In this document: positions 1-16,941 of the stretch, piece after piece
Layout: each line of letters opens with the position of its first letter
How positions within the stretch are numbered: the stretch's first letter is position 1
DNA from: Terriglobia bacterium
GTDB lineage: Bacteria > Acidobacteriota > Terriglobia > Terriglobales > Acidobacteriaceae
Direction of reading: 5' to 3'
Assembly (NCBI GenBank): GCA_020073565.1
Contig: JAIQEY010000012.1
Coordinates: 61,883-125,882, forward strand
DNA length: 64,000 nt
The notes under the pieces: model-generated
The model's input: the letters and a program-made list of their open reading frames with translations, nothing else
The model's database searches: none
Told to the model about the DNA's origin: nothing
Translations under genes and position numbers: made by a program

Positions 1-2
1 TG

Positions 3-992
3 CTGCGAGGGACCGACCCGCAGCAGGCCGACCGCATGGTGCTGGTCACCGGCCACTACGACTCGCGCAACAGCGACAATCTCAACACGACTGACGCTGC
101 TCCTGGAACAAACGACGATGGCAGCGGCACGGCCGTCAGCCTGGAATGCGCGCGTGTTCTGAGCAAGATGAAGTTCCCGGCGACGATCATTTTTCTCACC
201 GTGGCTGGGGAAGAACAGGGATTGAACGGAAGCAAGCACTTCGCCCAGATGGCCAGGCGCGAGGGATGGAATCTGGAGGCGGTGTTGAACAACGACATCG
301 TGGGCGGGGACCGGAGCCCGCAACAAGATGCCAGCGTGGTGCGCGTGTTCTCCGAAGGCGTGCCGGCAGCGGCGAGTGAGGCTGAAATCCGGCGGATTCG
401 CGCGCTCGGCGGGGAGAACGACTCGACTTCGCGCGAACTTGCCCGCTTCGTTGCGGAGGTTGGGCGCACGTACGATGCGGGGGTAAAGCCACTGCTGATC
501 TTCCGTCTGGATCGTTACCTGCGCGGCGGCGATCACTACTCGTTTAACCAGCAGGGCTTCGCCGCGGTGCGGCTTACCGAGTACCGCGAAGACTACAACC
601 ACCAGCATCAAAACGTCCGCACAGAAGGCAGCATCGAATATGGCGACCTGCCAAAGTTCGTAGACTTCGACTATGTGGCGCGAGTGGCGCGCCTGAACGC
701 GGCGACGCTGGCTGCATTGGCGTCGGCGCCAGCGTCGCCGGCGAAGGTCAAGATGCTGACCAAAGAACTGCAAAATGACACGACATTGACTTGGGAATCT
801 TCACCGGGCGCTGCCAGCTACGAGGTTCTGTGGCGGGCCACGAACGCGCCCGATTGGGAGCATGTTCAAACATTCGGCAACGCGACGCGTGCAACCCTGA
901 AGCTTTCGAAGGATAATGAGATATTCGGGGTGCGAGCCGTGGATGGGGCAGGACATCGCAGTCTGCCGGTCGTCCCGGAGCCGGAGAGATAG
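3..992 (+). CDS. M28 family metallopeptidase, 5' end outside the window
   Basis: Zinc-dependent exopeptidase of the M28 (aminopeptidase) family, probably exported. The frame is already open at the first codon of the window and the first in-frame ATG (position 36) lies inside the conserved core, so the N-terminus is missing. Visible zinc and catalytic motifs are GHYDSR, then APGTNDDGSG, then AGEEQG, then NNDIVGG, and a late DHYSF/NHQHQ region, which is the usual M28 ligand order. The last ~80 residues resemble a fibronectin type III-like module (LTWESSPGAASYEVLWR). The stop TAG overlaps the GTG of the next gene by one base (TAGTG), which points to translational coupling. The peptide substrate cannot be read from the sequence. 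Confidence 0.9.
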   Translation: MRGTDPQQADRMVLVTGHYDSRNSDNLNTTDAAPGTNDDGSGTAVSLECARVLSKMKFPATIIFLTVAGEEQGLNGSKHFAQMARREGWNLEAVLNNDIVGGDRSPQQDASVVRVFSEGVPAAASEAEIRRIRALGGENDSTSRELARFVAEVGRTYDAGVKPLLIFRLDRYLRGGDHYSFNQQGFAAVRLTEYREDYNHQHQNVRTEGSIEYGDLPKFVDFDYVARVARLNAATLAALASAPASPAKVKMLTKELQNDTTLTWESSPGAASYEVLWRATNAPDWEHVQTFGNATRATLKLSKDNEIFGVRAVDGAGHRSLPVVPEPER

Positions 993-1837
993 TGAATAGG
1001 GGAAGAACCATAACGTTGAGCTTGCCTCCCTTCACCAAGGCGGTGAAGTGGCTCATTTTGATTAATGCGGGAATGTTGCTCCTCGTCTATGTGCTGGGCG
1101 CAATTAGCCGACAAGCGGCGGGAGCCTTTCAAGTTGCTCTCTCGCTGATCCCGGTCCTAGTGCTTCGTGGCTGGGTATTCCAATTGGTTACTTATTCATT
1201 CCTCCACGAAGGATTTTGGCACCTGGCGGGCAACATGTTTGGGCTCTGGATGTTTGGATCGCAACTGGAAGGGGCTTGGGGGCATAGGAAGTTTCTTGAG
1301 TTCTATTTCTATTGCGTGGTGGGGGCTGCACTCACGACCATTGCACTGTCTTATACCGGATTGGGCGGGATTTCTCCTGCCACCAGGACAGTGGGTGCGT
1401 CGGGTGGGGTCCTGGGCGTGTTGATGGCCTTCGGGCTCATTTGGGGCGACAGCGAGATCATGCTGTTTCCCATCCCGATCAGGATCCGGGCGAAGTATTT
1501 TGTCGCTGGACTCGCTTTTCTCACTCTCCTCGGCTCACTGGGCGCGGCGTCCGGGCGGGGCGAGAGCGTCGCCTATTCCGCGCACCTTGGAGGTCTCCTA
1601 TTTGGCTATCTCTACGTAAAATTCCTTCCTTCGCGCGGGATCGGGCTTGCTGCCTCAGAGCGCTATTTCAGCGTGCGTAATTCCTACTATCGCTGGAAGC
1701 GGAAGCGCGCGGCGCGGAAATTCGAAGTCTACATGAAACAGCACGACCGCAAGGTCACCTTCGACGAACACGGTAACTACATTCCGCCGGACGACGACAA
1801 GAAAAACGGCGGATCGAAGTCGGGGTGGGTGAACTAG
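992..1837 (+). CDS. rhomboid family intramembrane serine protease
   Basis: Multi-pass membrane protease that cleaves transmembrane segments. The 281-residue product shows the family signature: an N-terminal membrane segment (residues ~18-36), the loop/TM2 motif HEGFWHLAGN (72-81), the catalytic serine in GASGG (Ser137) and the catalytic histidine in AYSAHLGG (His198). A basic, hydrophilic C-terminal tail follows. The GTG start overlaps the stop of the M28 gene by one base. The physiological substrate is unknown. Confidence 0.93.
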   Translation: MNRGRTITLSLPPFTKAVKWLILINAGMLLLVYVLGAISRQAAGAFQVALSLIPVLVLRGWVFQLVTYSFLHEGFWHLAGNMFGLWMFGSQLEGAWGHRKFLEFYFYCVVGAALTTIALSYTGLGGISPATRTVGASGGVLGVLMAFGLIWGDSEIMLFPIPIRIRAKYFVAGLAFLTLLGSLGAASGRGESVAYSAHLGGLLFGYLYVKFLPSRGIGLAASERYFSVRNSYYRWKRKRAARKFEVYMKQHDRKVTFDEHGNYIPPDDDKKNGGSKSGWVN

Positions 1838-1901
1838 GAGTTTTTCATCGCCGCGGCGCCAGAACGCCGAGGGAATCCCTTCGACAAAGACTCCAGAAAG
1901 C

Positions 1902-2171
1902 GTGATGATGCTTCGGGTGTCTGCAAGCTTGATTGTTGTCTTGCTCGCTTCGATGAGCGCGGCCGAATCGTCCCCCGCATGCAAGCCGGTGAAACATTAT
2001 GACGTCAGCGGGTGTGAGCTTCTGACAGGTCAAACTTGCCCTCCGGGCTATCATAAGCAAGCGGTTGGGCCGAACAATCCGCAAATGAAATCTCCGACGT
2101 ACCTTATGTGTGTAGCAGACAAGCAGCCGAAAAAGCAGCCGCCCGAGACGCCTCCAAAACGCAATCGTTGA
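1902..2171 (+). CDS. small secreted cysteine-containing protein, unknown function
   Basis: An 89-residue product with a typical signal peptide (hydrophobic residues ~8-20, Ala-rich cleavage region near 20-22). The mature part has four cysteines (Cys27, Cys38, Cys46 and one near residue 70), which could form two disulfides, and a Lys/Pro-rich tail. No known domain is recognised. It follows the rhomboid gene by 64 bases on the same strand. A shorter ATG start (second or third Met) is possible. Confidence 0.6.
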   Translation: MMMLRVSASLIVVLLASMSAAESSPACKPVKHYDVSGCELLTGQTCPPGYHKQAVGPNNPQMKSPTYLMCVADKQPKKQPPETPPKRNR

Positions 2172-2178
2172 CACACGG

Positions 2179-2835
2179 TCAGAACCGCTGAAAAGCGGTG
2201 AATATCTGCACTGGTAGTTCCTGGAGCGAAGTCTTTCCTTTGAAGCCCAGGTCGTGACCGGCTCCTTCCACTTCCAGCAACTCGTTTTTCGCGGGGATCA
2301 GGGCCAGCGCCTTCTTGATTTCCTCGATACTGCCGAACGGGTCGCGTGTTCCCTGAACGAACAGGCTCGGCGTGCGCAGGTTCGGCAGATGCTGGATGCG
2401 AAGCTGTTCGGGTTTACGTGGAGGATGCAAGGGATACGAAAGCAGAAGGAGGCCAGACACGAGATCAGGTTCAGACGCGCACAGCATCGTGGCTTGACGG
2501 CCGCCATAGGAGTGCCCGCCGAGAAAGATTCGGTTTGAGACACTCTTACGCAAGACTGCGACGGCGTTGTGGAGGCCTGCGCGATCGCGCTCGGCGTTGC
2601 CCGGAAACGGAGGTCCCGTCCGCCGCTCCTGCCGGAATGCTAGATCGCAGCGCAGGACTACGTAGCCGTGCCCGGCGAATGTTTCGCTCAAGGCGACGAG
2701 CAAGGGGGCATTGCAGTTCGAACCCGCGCCATGGGTGAGGATCAGCGCATCGCCGTTGGAATTCTCGGGCGAGTGGAGGAAGCCTCGAACAGCAGGGTCG
2801 AGGGAATTGTCAGAGAATGACGTGGCCAGTAGCAG
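2179..2835 (-). CDS. alpha/beta hydrolase (dienelactone hydrolase-like), probable CTG start
   Basis: Serine hydrolase with the nucleophile elbow GGHSYGG, an acid-bearing QGTRDPFG segment and a C-terminal GAGHD histidine: a complete catalytic triad. The first in-frame ATG, GTG or TTG is the TTG at 2703, but conserved sequence lies upstream of it: GFLHSPENS, then ALILTHGAGSNCNAPLL, the oxyanion-hole region of this family. The frame stays open to a TAG at 2842-2844. The best start is CTG at 2835, preceded by a GAGGT Shine-Dalgarno-like sequence about nine bases upstream, giving 218 residues. The exact start is inferred. The gene is convergent with the small secreted gene. Confidence 0.75.
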   Translation of the reverse strand: MLLATSFSDNSLDPAVRGFLHSPENSNGDALILTHGAGSNCNAPLLVALSETFAGHGYVVLRCDLAFRQERRTGPPFPGNAERDRAGLHNAVAVLRKSVSNRIFLGGHSYGGRQATMLCASEPDLVSGLLLLSYPLHPPRKPEQLRIQHLPNLRTPSLFVQGTRDPFGSIEEIKKALALIPAKNELLEVEGAGHDLGFKGKTSLQELPVQIFTAFQRF

Positions 2836-2860
2836 GGATCTCTACCTCTCTTGAGGCCCT

Positions 2861-2887
2861 GTCATCCTGAGCGAAGCGAAGGATGAC
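2861..2887. repeat. REP-like palindrome GTCATCCT...AGGATGAC
   Basis: Perfect 8-base arms (GTCATCCT and AGGATGAC) enclose GAGCGAAGCGA. It lies between pyk and the alpha/beta hydrolase, both on the minus strand, and could act as a 3' stem-loop for the pyk transcript. There is no U-run, so it is not a classical intrinsic terminator. Confidence 0.7.
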
Positions 2888-2910
2888 AACTCTTTATTGA
2901 TGGCACCTCT

Positions 2911-4455
2911 TTACTTCTGATGCTCAATTTTAGTGCGCACACGCTTTCGCGGGCGATCGCTCTCCCCCACCGTGTGCAGCCGCATGAAATTTGTAGCGCC
3001 GGACGTGAGCTTGGTTCCGGCGACGAGCCCGAGCACATCTCCTGGGCGAAGCAGTCCTTTCGGCAGCAATTCTTTTTCCGCGGTCTGCACCATGGCCTCT
3101 GCCGAGTTCCACTTGTCTTTATGGATGGGATGCACACCCCAGAATGCGTTCATGCGATTGCAGACCTCGAGGTGCCGGCTGAACGCGTAGATCGTTGCCT
3201 TGGGCCGATGCTTGGAGAGCATGCGCGCCGTGTCGCCGCTCTCGGTGAACACGGCGATAGCGCCCATGTGCAAGTCTTCGGCGGCATGCGCGATCGATTC
3301 GCAGATGGTTTCGGCAACTGAATAACGATGGTTCTCGCGGCGGCGCTGCGCGGACGGCATTTTTGCCATGCTGGTTTCCGCCTCGATGATGATACGCACC
3401 ATCATGGCCACCGTCTCGCGCGGATATCGTCCGCTGGCAGTTTCGCCGGACAGCATAACCACGTCCGTGCCATCGAAAATTGCATTGGCGACGTCGCTCG
3501 CTTCGGCGCGCGTGGGACGCGGATTCTCGGTCATCGACTCGAGCATCTGCGTCGCGGTAATCACCGGCCTGCGCCACAAGGCCGCGCGCTGAATCACGCG
3601 CTTCTGAATGATGGGGACTTGCTCGGGCGGCAATTCCACGCCGAGATCGCCGCGCGCGATCATGACCGCGTTGGCGGCTTCGAGAATTTCTTCCAGGCGC
3701 TCGATGGCCTGCGGCTTCTCGAGCTTGGCGACAATCGGCACCGACTTACCATATTTGCGCATCAACTCGTGCGCCATGCGCAGGTCGTCGGCCGAGCGCA
3801 CGAAAGAAAGCGCGACCGCATCCACGCCGTGCGCGAGGCCAAATTTCAGGTCGAGCTTGTCTTTCTCGGTGAGCGCAGGAATGGAAACGGCCGCGCCGGG
3901 CAGGTTGATGCCCTGGTGTTCGGCAAGCATGCCTCCGTTGCGGACTTCGCACTCCACATCGTCGCCGTGAATGGCGCGAACTCTGAGCTCGATGCGGCCA
4001 TCCGAGAGCAGCACGCGCGCGCCGGGCTCGACTTCCCGCGCCAAGCCGGCAAAATCGGTGGAGATCAACGCTGCGGTTCCGGGTACTTTCCGCGGCGTAA
4101 TGGTCAGCACGCTTCCGGTTCCCAGTTCGACGGGCTTGCCGTTTTTCAGGCGTCCCGTGCGAATCTTCGGCCCTTGCAGGTCCTGGAGAATGCAGATGGT
4201 TCTCTTCAGGCTGCGCGCTACGCGTCTGAGGCGGCGAATTCGGCCGGCGTGCTCGGCATGCGTTCCGTGGGAGAAGTTCAGGCGGGCAACGTCCATGCCC
4301 AGATTCATCAGGTCGCGGATACACTCCTCGGAATCGCAAGCCGGACCGATGGTGCAGATGATTTTCGCGCGGCGCATGCGAGTAGCTTCCGGCTCCTGCG
4401 ACGAGTTGGGGGCCGGCAGCTGTCCCGCGACCAGATCCGGTTTCTGAGCGATCAA
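2911..4455 (-). CDS. pyk: pyruvate kinase
   Basis: Final glycolytic enzyme: phosphoenolpyruvate plus ADP gives pyruvate plus ATP. The 514-residue protein opens its TIM barrel with AKIICTIGPA and RLNFSHG, and shows SDGRIELR (B domain), the active-site block GDLGVELP followed by KRVIQRA, and TATQMLESM. The C-terminal regulatory domain ends at TKLTSGATNFMRLH. A TTG at 4455 with AAGGAG about ten bases upstream is the likely start; a later Met (residue 27) directly before the barrel is an alternative. It is flanked by repeats on both sides and looks monocistronic. Confidence 0.97.
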   Translation of the reverse strand: MIAQKPDLVAGQLPAPNSSQEPEATRMRRAKIICTIGPACDSEECIRDLMNLGMDVARLNFSHGTHAEHAGRIRRLRRVARSLKRTICILQDLQGPKIRTGRLKNGKPVELGTGSVLTITPRKVPGTAALISTDFAGLAREVEPGARVLLSDGRIELRVRAIHGDDVECEVRNGGMLAEHQGINLPGAAVSIPALTEKDKLDLKFGLAHGVDAVALSFVRSADDLRMAHELMRKYGKSVPIVAKLEKPQAIERLEEILEAANAVMIARGDLGVELPPEQVPIIQKRVIQRAALWRRPVITATQMLESMTENPRPTRAEASDVANAIFDGTDVVMLSGETASGRYPRETVAMMVRIIIEAETSMAKMPSAQRRRENHRYSVAETICESIAHAAEDLHMGAIAVFTESGDTARMLSKHRPKATIYAFSRHLEVCNRMNAFWGVHPIHKDKWNSAEAMVQTAEKELLPKGLLRPGDVLGLVAGTKLTSGATNFMRLHTVGESDRPRKRVRTKIEHQK

Positions 4456-4476
4456 GTTGAGCGTTCTCCTTGGAGG

Positions 4477-4511
4477 TCAGTAGCGGGTAGTCAGTAGCCG
4501 AGTAGCCAGTG
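4477..4511. repeat. stuttering CAGTAGC array, left member of an inverted pair
   Basis: Imperfect iterations of the word CAGTAGC(C/G). An inverted counterpart (CTGGCTAC/CTACTGG) lies at 4628-4659, with a CTCAGGGGCTAAAGCC element between them. The whole 4477-4659 interval separates pyk from the YihY gene. Confidence 0.7.
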
Positions 4512-4529
4512 AAAGCCAAAACCGCGTGC

Positions 4530-4590
4530 CCTCAGGGGCTAAAGCCCGGATCCTTTGGGACCTCTGGCGGCACGGCTAAAGCCGTGCCCT
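4530..4590. repeat. palindromic GGGCTAAAGCCC / GGCACGGCTAAAGCCGTGCC element
   Basis: Two hairpins in tandem. The second has perfect nine-base arms (GGCACGGCT and AGCCGTGCC) with an AA centre. A related copy occurs at 20071-20134 between fusA and tuf, so this is a dispersed intergenic repeat family. Confidence 0.8.
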
Positions 4591-4627
4591 CCCCAAACCC
4601 ATTCTTGAAACCAGTTCGACTGAAGGC

Positions 4628-4659
4628 TGGCTACCGACTACTGGCTACTGGCTACTGAT
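4628..4659. repeat. CTACTGG array that supplies the 3' end of the YihY gene
   Basis: Right member of the inverted pair with 4477-4511. On the minus strand it reads TCAGTAGCCAGTAG and continues. It encodes the last residues (SVASSQ) and the TAG stop of the YihY-family gene. Confidence 0.75.
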
Positions 4660-5594
4660 CCCCGAACCTTCATCAGTGCCCTTGGAAACAGCATGGCGTT
4701 GAATTCCGCGCCAATCAGTACCACGAGCGAGATCAGGTACATCCAGACCAGCAGGGCAATTCCTGCTCCCAGCGAACCGTAGATGATGCTGTAGTCGGCA
4801 TAGCGCTGCAAATACCAACCGAAAAGGGCGGTCGCCCCCAACCACAGGGCCGTGGCGAGAACCGCGCCCGGCAGAACACTGTGCCAGGGTTGGGTGCGAG
4901 GAACGGCATTGTGATAGATGAGCTGTATTACTGCGATGCTGGTCAGAATGGCGATTGCCCAACGAGTCAGGCTCCACAACAACAAAACGATCGGACCGAA
5001 TTCATGTCCAATGTAAAACAGAATTCGAAGTTCGATTCGGCTGCCGAAGGCGACCAGAATTGTGGAGAAGGTCATCGGGATGCCGGCCATCAGAACCAGC
5101 GAAATCGCGATCAAGCGCTCCTGGATCAGCCCCCAGGTTTTGGGAAGCTGATAGGCGCGGCGGAAGCCATCCATCCAGGAGATGATGACGCCGGAAGCGG
5201 TCCAGATCGTCAGCAGCGAAGCTGTAATCAGCAAGCCGACGGGCCGGTGAGTGGCGCCTCGTAGATAGGCAAGTGCGGTAGTGCTGCCGGCCGGCAGTAT
5301 ACGCCCGAGAGCATAGGAAATTTCGCGGAGATAGACATCGCCCCGACGAATCGTGGCGATGACAGAACCGAGCACCAGTAGAGCGGGAAAAAACGTGAGG
5401 ATGGAGGAGTAGGCGGAAGCCTTGGCGATTGCAAAGGCATCGTGCTCAAAGGCGCGCCAGATTGAGAGGCGAAACAGACGCCAGAAACGCCCCAAGGCCG
5501 GGGCCAGTATGAGCCCGCCAGGAATCGGTTCAGGCATGCTATTGCGATCCTGCGGTTGCTCGGGCACGCGCTGTAGTTCAATCGCCAACGCCAT
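4638..5594 (-). CDS. YihY/virulence factor BrkB family membrane protein
   Basis: A 318-residue inner-membrane protein with about six transmembrane segments. The conserved opening SAYSSILTFFPALL (residues ~60-75) and the late GSLGAGIALLVWMYLISLV segment are typical of the YihY/UPF0761 (formerly RNase BN) family, whose role is still unclear. The C-terminal VASSQ and the TAG stop are written by an intergenic repeat array, so the natural C-terminus was probably displaced. It lies just downstream of the rpoC terminator and is probably transcribed separately. Confidence 0.9.
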   Translation of the reverse strand: MALAIELQRVPEQPQDRNSMPEPIPGGLILAPALGRFWRLFRLSIWRAFEHDAFAIAKASAYSSILTFFPALLVLGSVIATIRRGDVYLREISYALGRILPAGSTTALAYLRGATHRPVGLLITASLLTIWTASGVIISWMDGFRRAYQLPKTWGLIQERLIAISLVLMAGIPMTFSTILVAFGSRIELRILFYIGHEFGPIVLLLWSLTRWAIAILTSIAVIQLIYHNAVPRTQPWHSVLPGAVLATALWLGATALFGWYLQRYADYSIIYGSLGAGIALLVWMYLISLVVLIGAEFNAMLFPRALMKVRGSVASSQ

Positions 5595-5614
5595 GGGCTT
5601 CGGAAAAGGCTCAG

Positions 5615-5646
5615 AAAAACCAAGGGCGACTCACGTCGCCCCTGGA
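5615..5646 (-). terminator. intrinsic terminator after rpoC
   Basis: On the minus strand an 11-base stem (CCAGGGGCGAC pairing with GTCGCCCTTGG, one wobble) with a GTGA loop is followed by TTTTT, 17 bases after the rpoC stop. It ends the long ribosomal/RNA-polymerase transcript. Confidence 0.88.
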
Positions 5647-5662
5647 TTCGATGCGGGGTGGC

Positions 5663-9850
<4,188 letters not shown>

Positions 9851-9870
9851 GTTCCTCCGCTTTCCTGCTC

Positions 9871-10014
9871 TCAGTGGCCAGTGGTCGGTGGTCAGTGGCC
9901 AGTTCATGTTCCGCCAGGGCCGAGAGCGAAAACCCGGCGGACCCAATCTAAGACGAATGCAATTTTGAAGGTCGGGACGTGAGCAGTGCAAAACTGGACA
10001 CTGGCCACCGACCA

Positions 10015-10017
<3 letters not shown>
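9871..10017. repeat. inverted pair of CAGTGGCC/GTGGTCGG word arrays between rpoB and rpoC
   Basis: Left array 9871-9904 (TCAGTGGCCAGTGGTCGG and onward), right array 9993-10017 (CTGGACACTGGCCACC and onward), in opposite orientation. On the minus strand the right array begins with the TAG stop codon of rpoB itself (10015-10017). The pair could fold into a long hairpin in the rpoB-rpoC intercistronic RNA. Confidence 0.75.
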
Positions 10018-14478
<4,461 letters not shown>

Positions 14479-14912
14479 TCTCAGGGACTCCTGCTTTCAA
14501 GCAGCCTGGGGCTGCGATACTGCGCGGAATGTGGGGCGCAAAAAGTGGCGCCGAAGTACTGCTAACGGGCGGAAAACGCGGGAAAAAGACACAGGCACCC
14601 GCAGGGACATGACTGTCCGCAGGCGCCGCGTGCGACGCTTAGTGCTGAATATCTTGTAAAGTTCCGCGCCAGTTCAAAAGGCCTGTTCCGTCCCGCCGCC
14701 CGCGGGACCGGCTGCCATACTTCATCCAGCGATCCTGTTCCGCACCCTGGGTCTTATTTCGGAGGACACGGATCGCTGTCGCCTCGCATGAAGCCAGGGT
14801 AAGCGGGTTATTCTTTAGATATTAACACCGCGAACCCGGATTCAGCTAGTGTTCGGTCAAAAAATTGCAGGCGGGCCGACTCCAATCTTCGGACCGCCCC
14901 ATTGCAGCAAAA
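14479..14912 (-). promoter_or_regulatory. structured rplL-rpoB intercistronic leader
   Basis: A 434-base gap without a convincing gene. It holds a terminator-like hairpin directly after rplL, a nine-base inverted repeat CAGCGATCC (14727-14735) / GGATCGCTG (14770-14778) and a perfect 7-base hairpin GTCCCGC/GCGGGAC (14690-14708). The position matches that of the rplL-rpoB attenuator known in enterobacteria, where ribosomal-protein and polymerase expression are set apart. Attenuation here is an inference. Confidence 0.5.
14859..14900 (-). terminator. attenuator/terminator-like hairpin after rplL
   Basis: The minus strand reads GGCGGTCCGA, a nine-base loop, TCGGCCCGCC, then TGCAATTTTTTG: a ten-base stem with one mismatch followed by a six-T run, starting about 12 bases after the rplL stop. 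It probably causes partial termination before rpoB. Confidence 0.65.
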
Positions 14913-15296
14913 CTACTTGACCTCGACAGTTGCGCCTGCTTCAGTGAACTTCTTCTTGATGGTCTCGGCTTCTTCCTTCGAGACACCCTCTTTTATGTTC
15001 TTGGGAGCGCCATCCACCAAGTCCTTGGCTTCTTTCAGGCCAAGGCTGGTGACCTCGCGTACCGCCTTGATTACATTGATCTTATTCGCGCCTACGTCCT
15101 TCAGAACGACCGTGAACTCGGTCTTTTCCTCAGCCGGAGCCGCTGCGCCCGCCGCTGCTCCGCCGCCGGCCACCATCACCGGAGCGGCCGCCGCCGCCGA
15201 CACGCCCAGACGCGATTCCAGTTTCTTGACCAGCTCTGCCGCTTCCAGCAGGGACAGGCCAACAATCGATTCTTCCAACTGCTGCAGATCCGCCAT
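14913..15296 (-). CDS. rplL: 50S ribosomal protein L7/L12
   Basis: Stalk protein that recruits translation factor GTPases. At 127 residues it is of family length: N-terminal dimerisation helices ([20 protein letters not shown]), an Ala/Gly-rich hinge ([17 protein letters not shown]) and the C-terminal domain with [10 protein letters not shown] and [18 protein letters not shown]. It follows rplJ after 252 bases that contain an inverted CTAGC word array, and is followed by a terminator-like hairpin. Confidence 0.98.
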   Translation of the reverse strand: MADLQQLEESIVGLSLLEAAELVKKLESRLGVSAAAAAPVMVAGGGAAAGAAAPAEEKTEFTVVLKDVGANKINVIKAVREVTSLGLKEAKDLVDGAPKNIKEGVSKEEAETIKKKFTEAGATVEVK

Positions 15297-15469
15297 TGTG
15301 TTCTCCGCTATTTCAGATTTGCGATTTCGTTACCGCATCGCCAGGTTTCCAGTGCGACCAGGTCCTCCGTCCGCGCCAGACAACGCCAGACATCAGACCG
15401 CGCAACCCCTCGCTTCGCGATAACCAAATCTTTTTCCGGTGGCGCGAGCCGCCGGGAAACTCACATTCG

Positions 15470-15547
15470 CTTCTAGCTTCTAGCCACTAGCTTCTGGCAA
15501 ACAAAATCGAGATTGCTAGAAGCTAGCAGCTAGTGGCCAGTAGCTGC
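15470..15547. repeat. inverted pair of CTAGCTTCTAGC word arrays between rplJ and rplL
   Basis: Left array about 15470-15498 (TTCTAGCTTCTAGCCACTAG and onward), right array about 15514-15547 (TGCTAGAAGCTAGCAGCTAG and onward) in opposite orientation, separated by about 15 bases. On the minus strand the right array starts one base after the rplJ TAG stop. Confidence 0.8.
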
Positions 15548-15548
15548 T

Positions 15549-16082
15549 CTACGCTTCTTTGAACTTCTTTTCCTGCACGCCCTGGTTGACCACCACCGCC
15601 AGGTTGCGCCCGACCGCGTTCATGGACGTCACCAGACGCTGTGCCGGAGCATTGAGCAAGAACAGAAGCTTCGAGTAAATCTCTTCCTTCGACGGCATGG
15701 TGGCCAGCGACTCGATCTCCTTGACCGAGATCACGCGGCCTTCCACCACTCCGGCCTTGAAGCTGAATTCAGGATTGTCTTTTACGTACTTCGCAAGCGC
15801 CTTCGCCAACGCAACTGGGTCGCCCGCGGTGTAAGCAATCGACGTCACGCCTTGGAGATTCTTCAACGCCTCTTCGACCCTCGTGCCTTTGCCAGCGCGC
15901 TCGGCAAGCGTGTTCTTCACCACGCGATACTTGGCGCCTGATGAACGCAATGCCTTGCGCAGCTCAAAATCCTGCGTCACGGTCAGCTTGGAGTAGGTTG
16001 CGACGATCATGCTCGAAACGCTCTTCAGCTCGCCACTGAGTTTTTCAACCTGCTCTTTTTTCTTCGCTCTGGTAACCGCCAT
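15549..16082 (-). CDS. rplJ: 50S ribosomal protein L10
   Basis: Ribosomal stalk base that anchors L7/L12. At 177 residues it has the usual size, with N-terminal VTRAKKKEQVEKLSGELK, the core TYSKLTVTQDFELRKALRSS and YRVVKNTLAERA, and the L12-binding C-terminal helix. The upstream 88 bases contain a double-hairpin repeat where an L10 autoregulatory leader would be expected. Confidence 0.97.
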   Translation of the reverse strand: MAVTRAKKKEQVEKLSGELKSVSSMIVATYSKLTVTQDFELRKALRSSGAKYRVVKNTLAERAGKGTRVEEALKNLQGVTSIAYTAGDPVALAKALAKYVKDNPEFSFKAGVVEGRVISVKEIESLATMPSKEEIYSKLLFLLNAPAQRLVTSMNAVGRNLAVVVNQGVQEKKFKEA

Positions 16083-16114
16083 GTTTCAACCCTTTCAGAA
16101 CTCTTGTGCTTGTG

Positions 16115-16165
16115 GTAGCGCGGGCACTCTTGCCCCCGCCGCGCGGACAGAAGTGTCCGCGCTAC
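16115..16165. repeat. GTAGCGCGGxCACT double-hairpin REP element
   Basis: A 51-bp element with inverted ends GTAGCGCGG and CCGCGCTAC. It holds two internal hairpins, one perfect (CGCGGACA-GAAG-TGTCCGCG). A related copy lies at 16942-17019 and a partial one near 26326. It separates rplA and rplJ. Confidence 0.82.
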
Positions 16166-16170
16166 ATAAT

Positions 16171-16878
16171 CTATGCCTTCGCCGCAGCCTCAATCGGCGC
16201 AGTGTCGAGCGAAATGCCCGGGCCCATGGTCGAACTCAGGTAGCAACCCTTGATGTACTTGCCTTTCGCCACCGAGGGCTTGGCCTTGATCACACTCGAG
16301 ATCAGCACAGTCGCGTTCTCGATCAGCTTGTCGGGCGAGAACGAAATCTTTCCCACCGGCACGTGCACAAGCGCGGTCTTGTCGGTACGGAATTCGACTT
16401 TGCCGGCTTTCACTTCCTGCACGGCGCGGGCGATGTCCATGGTGACGGTGCCGGTCTTCGGGTTTGGCATCAGGCCCTTGGGACCGAGAATCTTACCCAG
16501 ACGTCCGACCGACTTCATCATGTCGGGCGTGGCGATCAGAGCGTCGAAGTCAGTCCAGTTCTCCTTGGTGATCTTCTCGACCATATCTTCACCGCCCACG
16601 AAGTCCGCCCCGGCCGATTCCGCCTCACGTTGCTTCTCGCCGGTGGCGATCACGAGAACTTTTTTCGACTTGCCCAGTCCATGCGGAAGGACAACCGTGC
16701 CGCGCACCATCTGGTCGGCATGCTTGGGATCGACTCCGAGACGCATGGTCACTTCCACAGTCTCGTCAAATTTTGCGTATTTCACTTTCTGCAGGAGTGG
16801 AACTGCTTCCTGCAGGGTGTAAGGACGCGTTTCTACGGCCTTTCGCGCCTTCTCGATGTTCTTTCCTGACTTCTTCAT
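16171..16878 (-). CDS. rplA: 50S ribosomal protein L1
   Basis: Binds 23S rRNA at the L1 stalk and often represses its own operon. From the chosen ATG at 16878 it is 235 residues, starting [20 protein letters not shown] lies five bases upstream. The GTG at 16896 would add six residues that the family lacks. Motifs seen are [28 protein letters not shown] and the late [17 protein letters not shown]. It lies between rplK and rplJ in the usual order. Confidence 0.97.
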   Translation of the reverse strand: MKKSGKNIEKARKAVETRPYTLQEAVPLLQKVKYAKFDETVEVTMRLGVDPKHADQMVRGTVVLPHGLGKSKKVLVIATGEKQREAESAGADFVGGEDMVEKITKENWTDFDALIATPDMMKSVGRLGKILGPKGLMPNPKTGTVTMDIARAVQEVKAGKVEFRTDKTALVHVPVGKISFSPDKLIENATVLISSVIKAKPSVAKGKYIKGCYLSSTMGPGISLDTAPIEAAAKA

Positions 16879-16941
16879 TTTGACCTCGTCTCCCACCGCT
16901 TATCGTTCGTCTGATAAGCCGTGGTTTTGTTGACAATTCGT

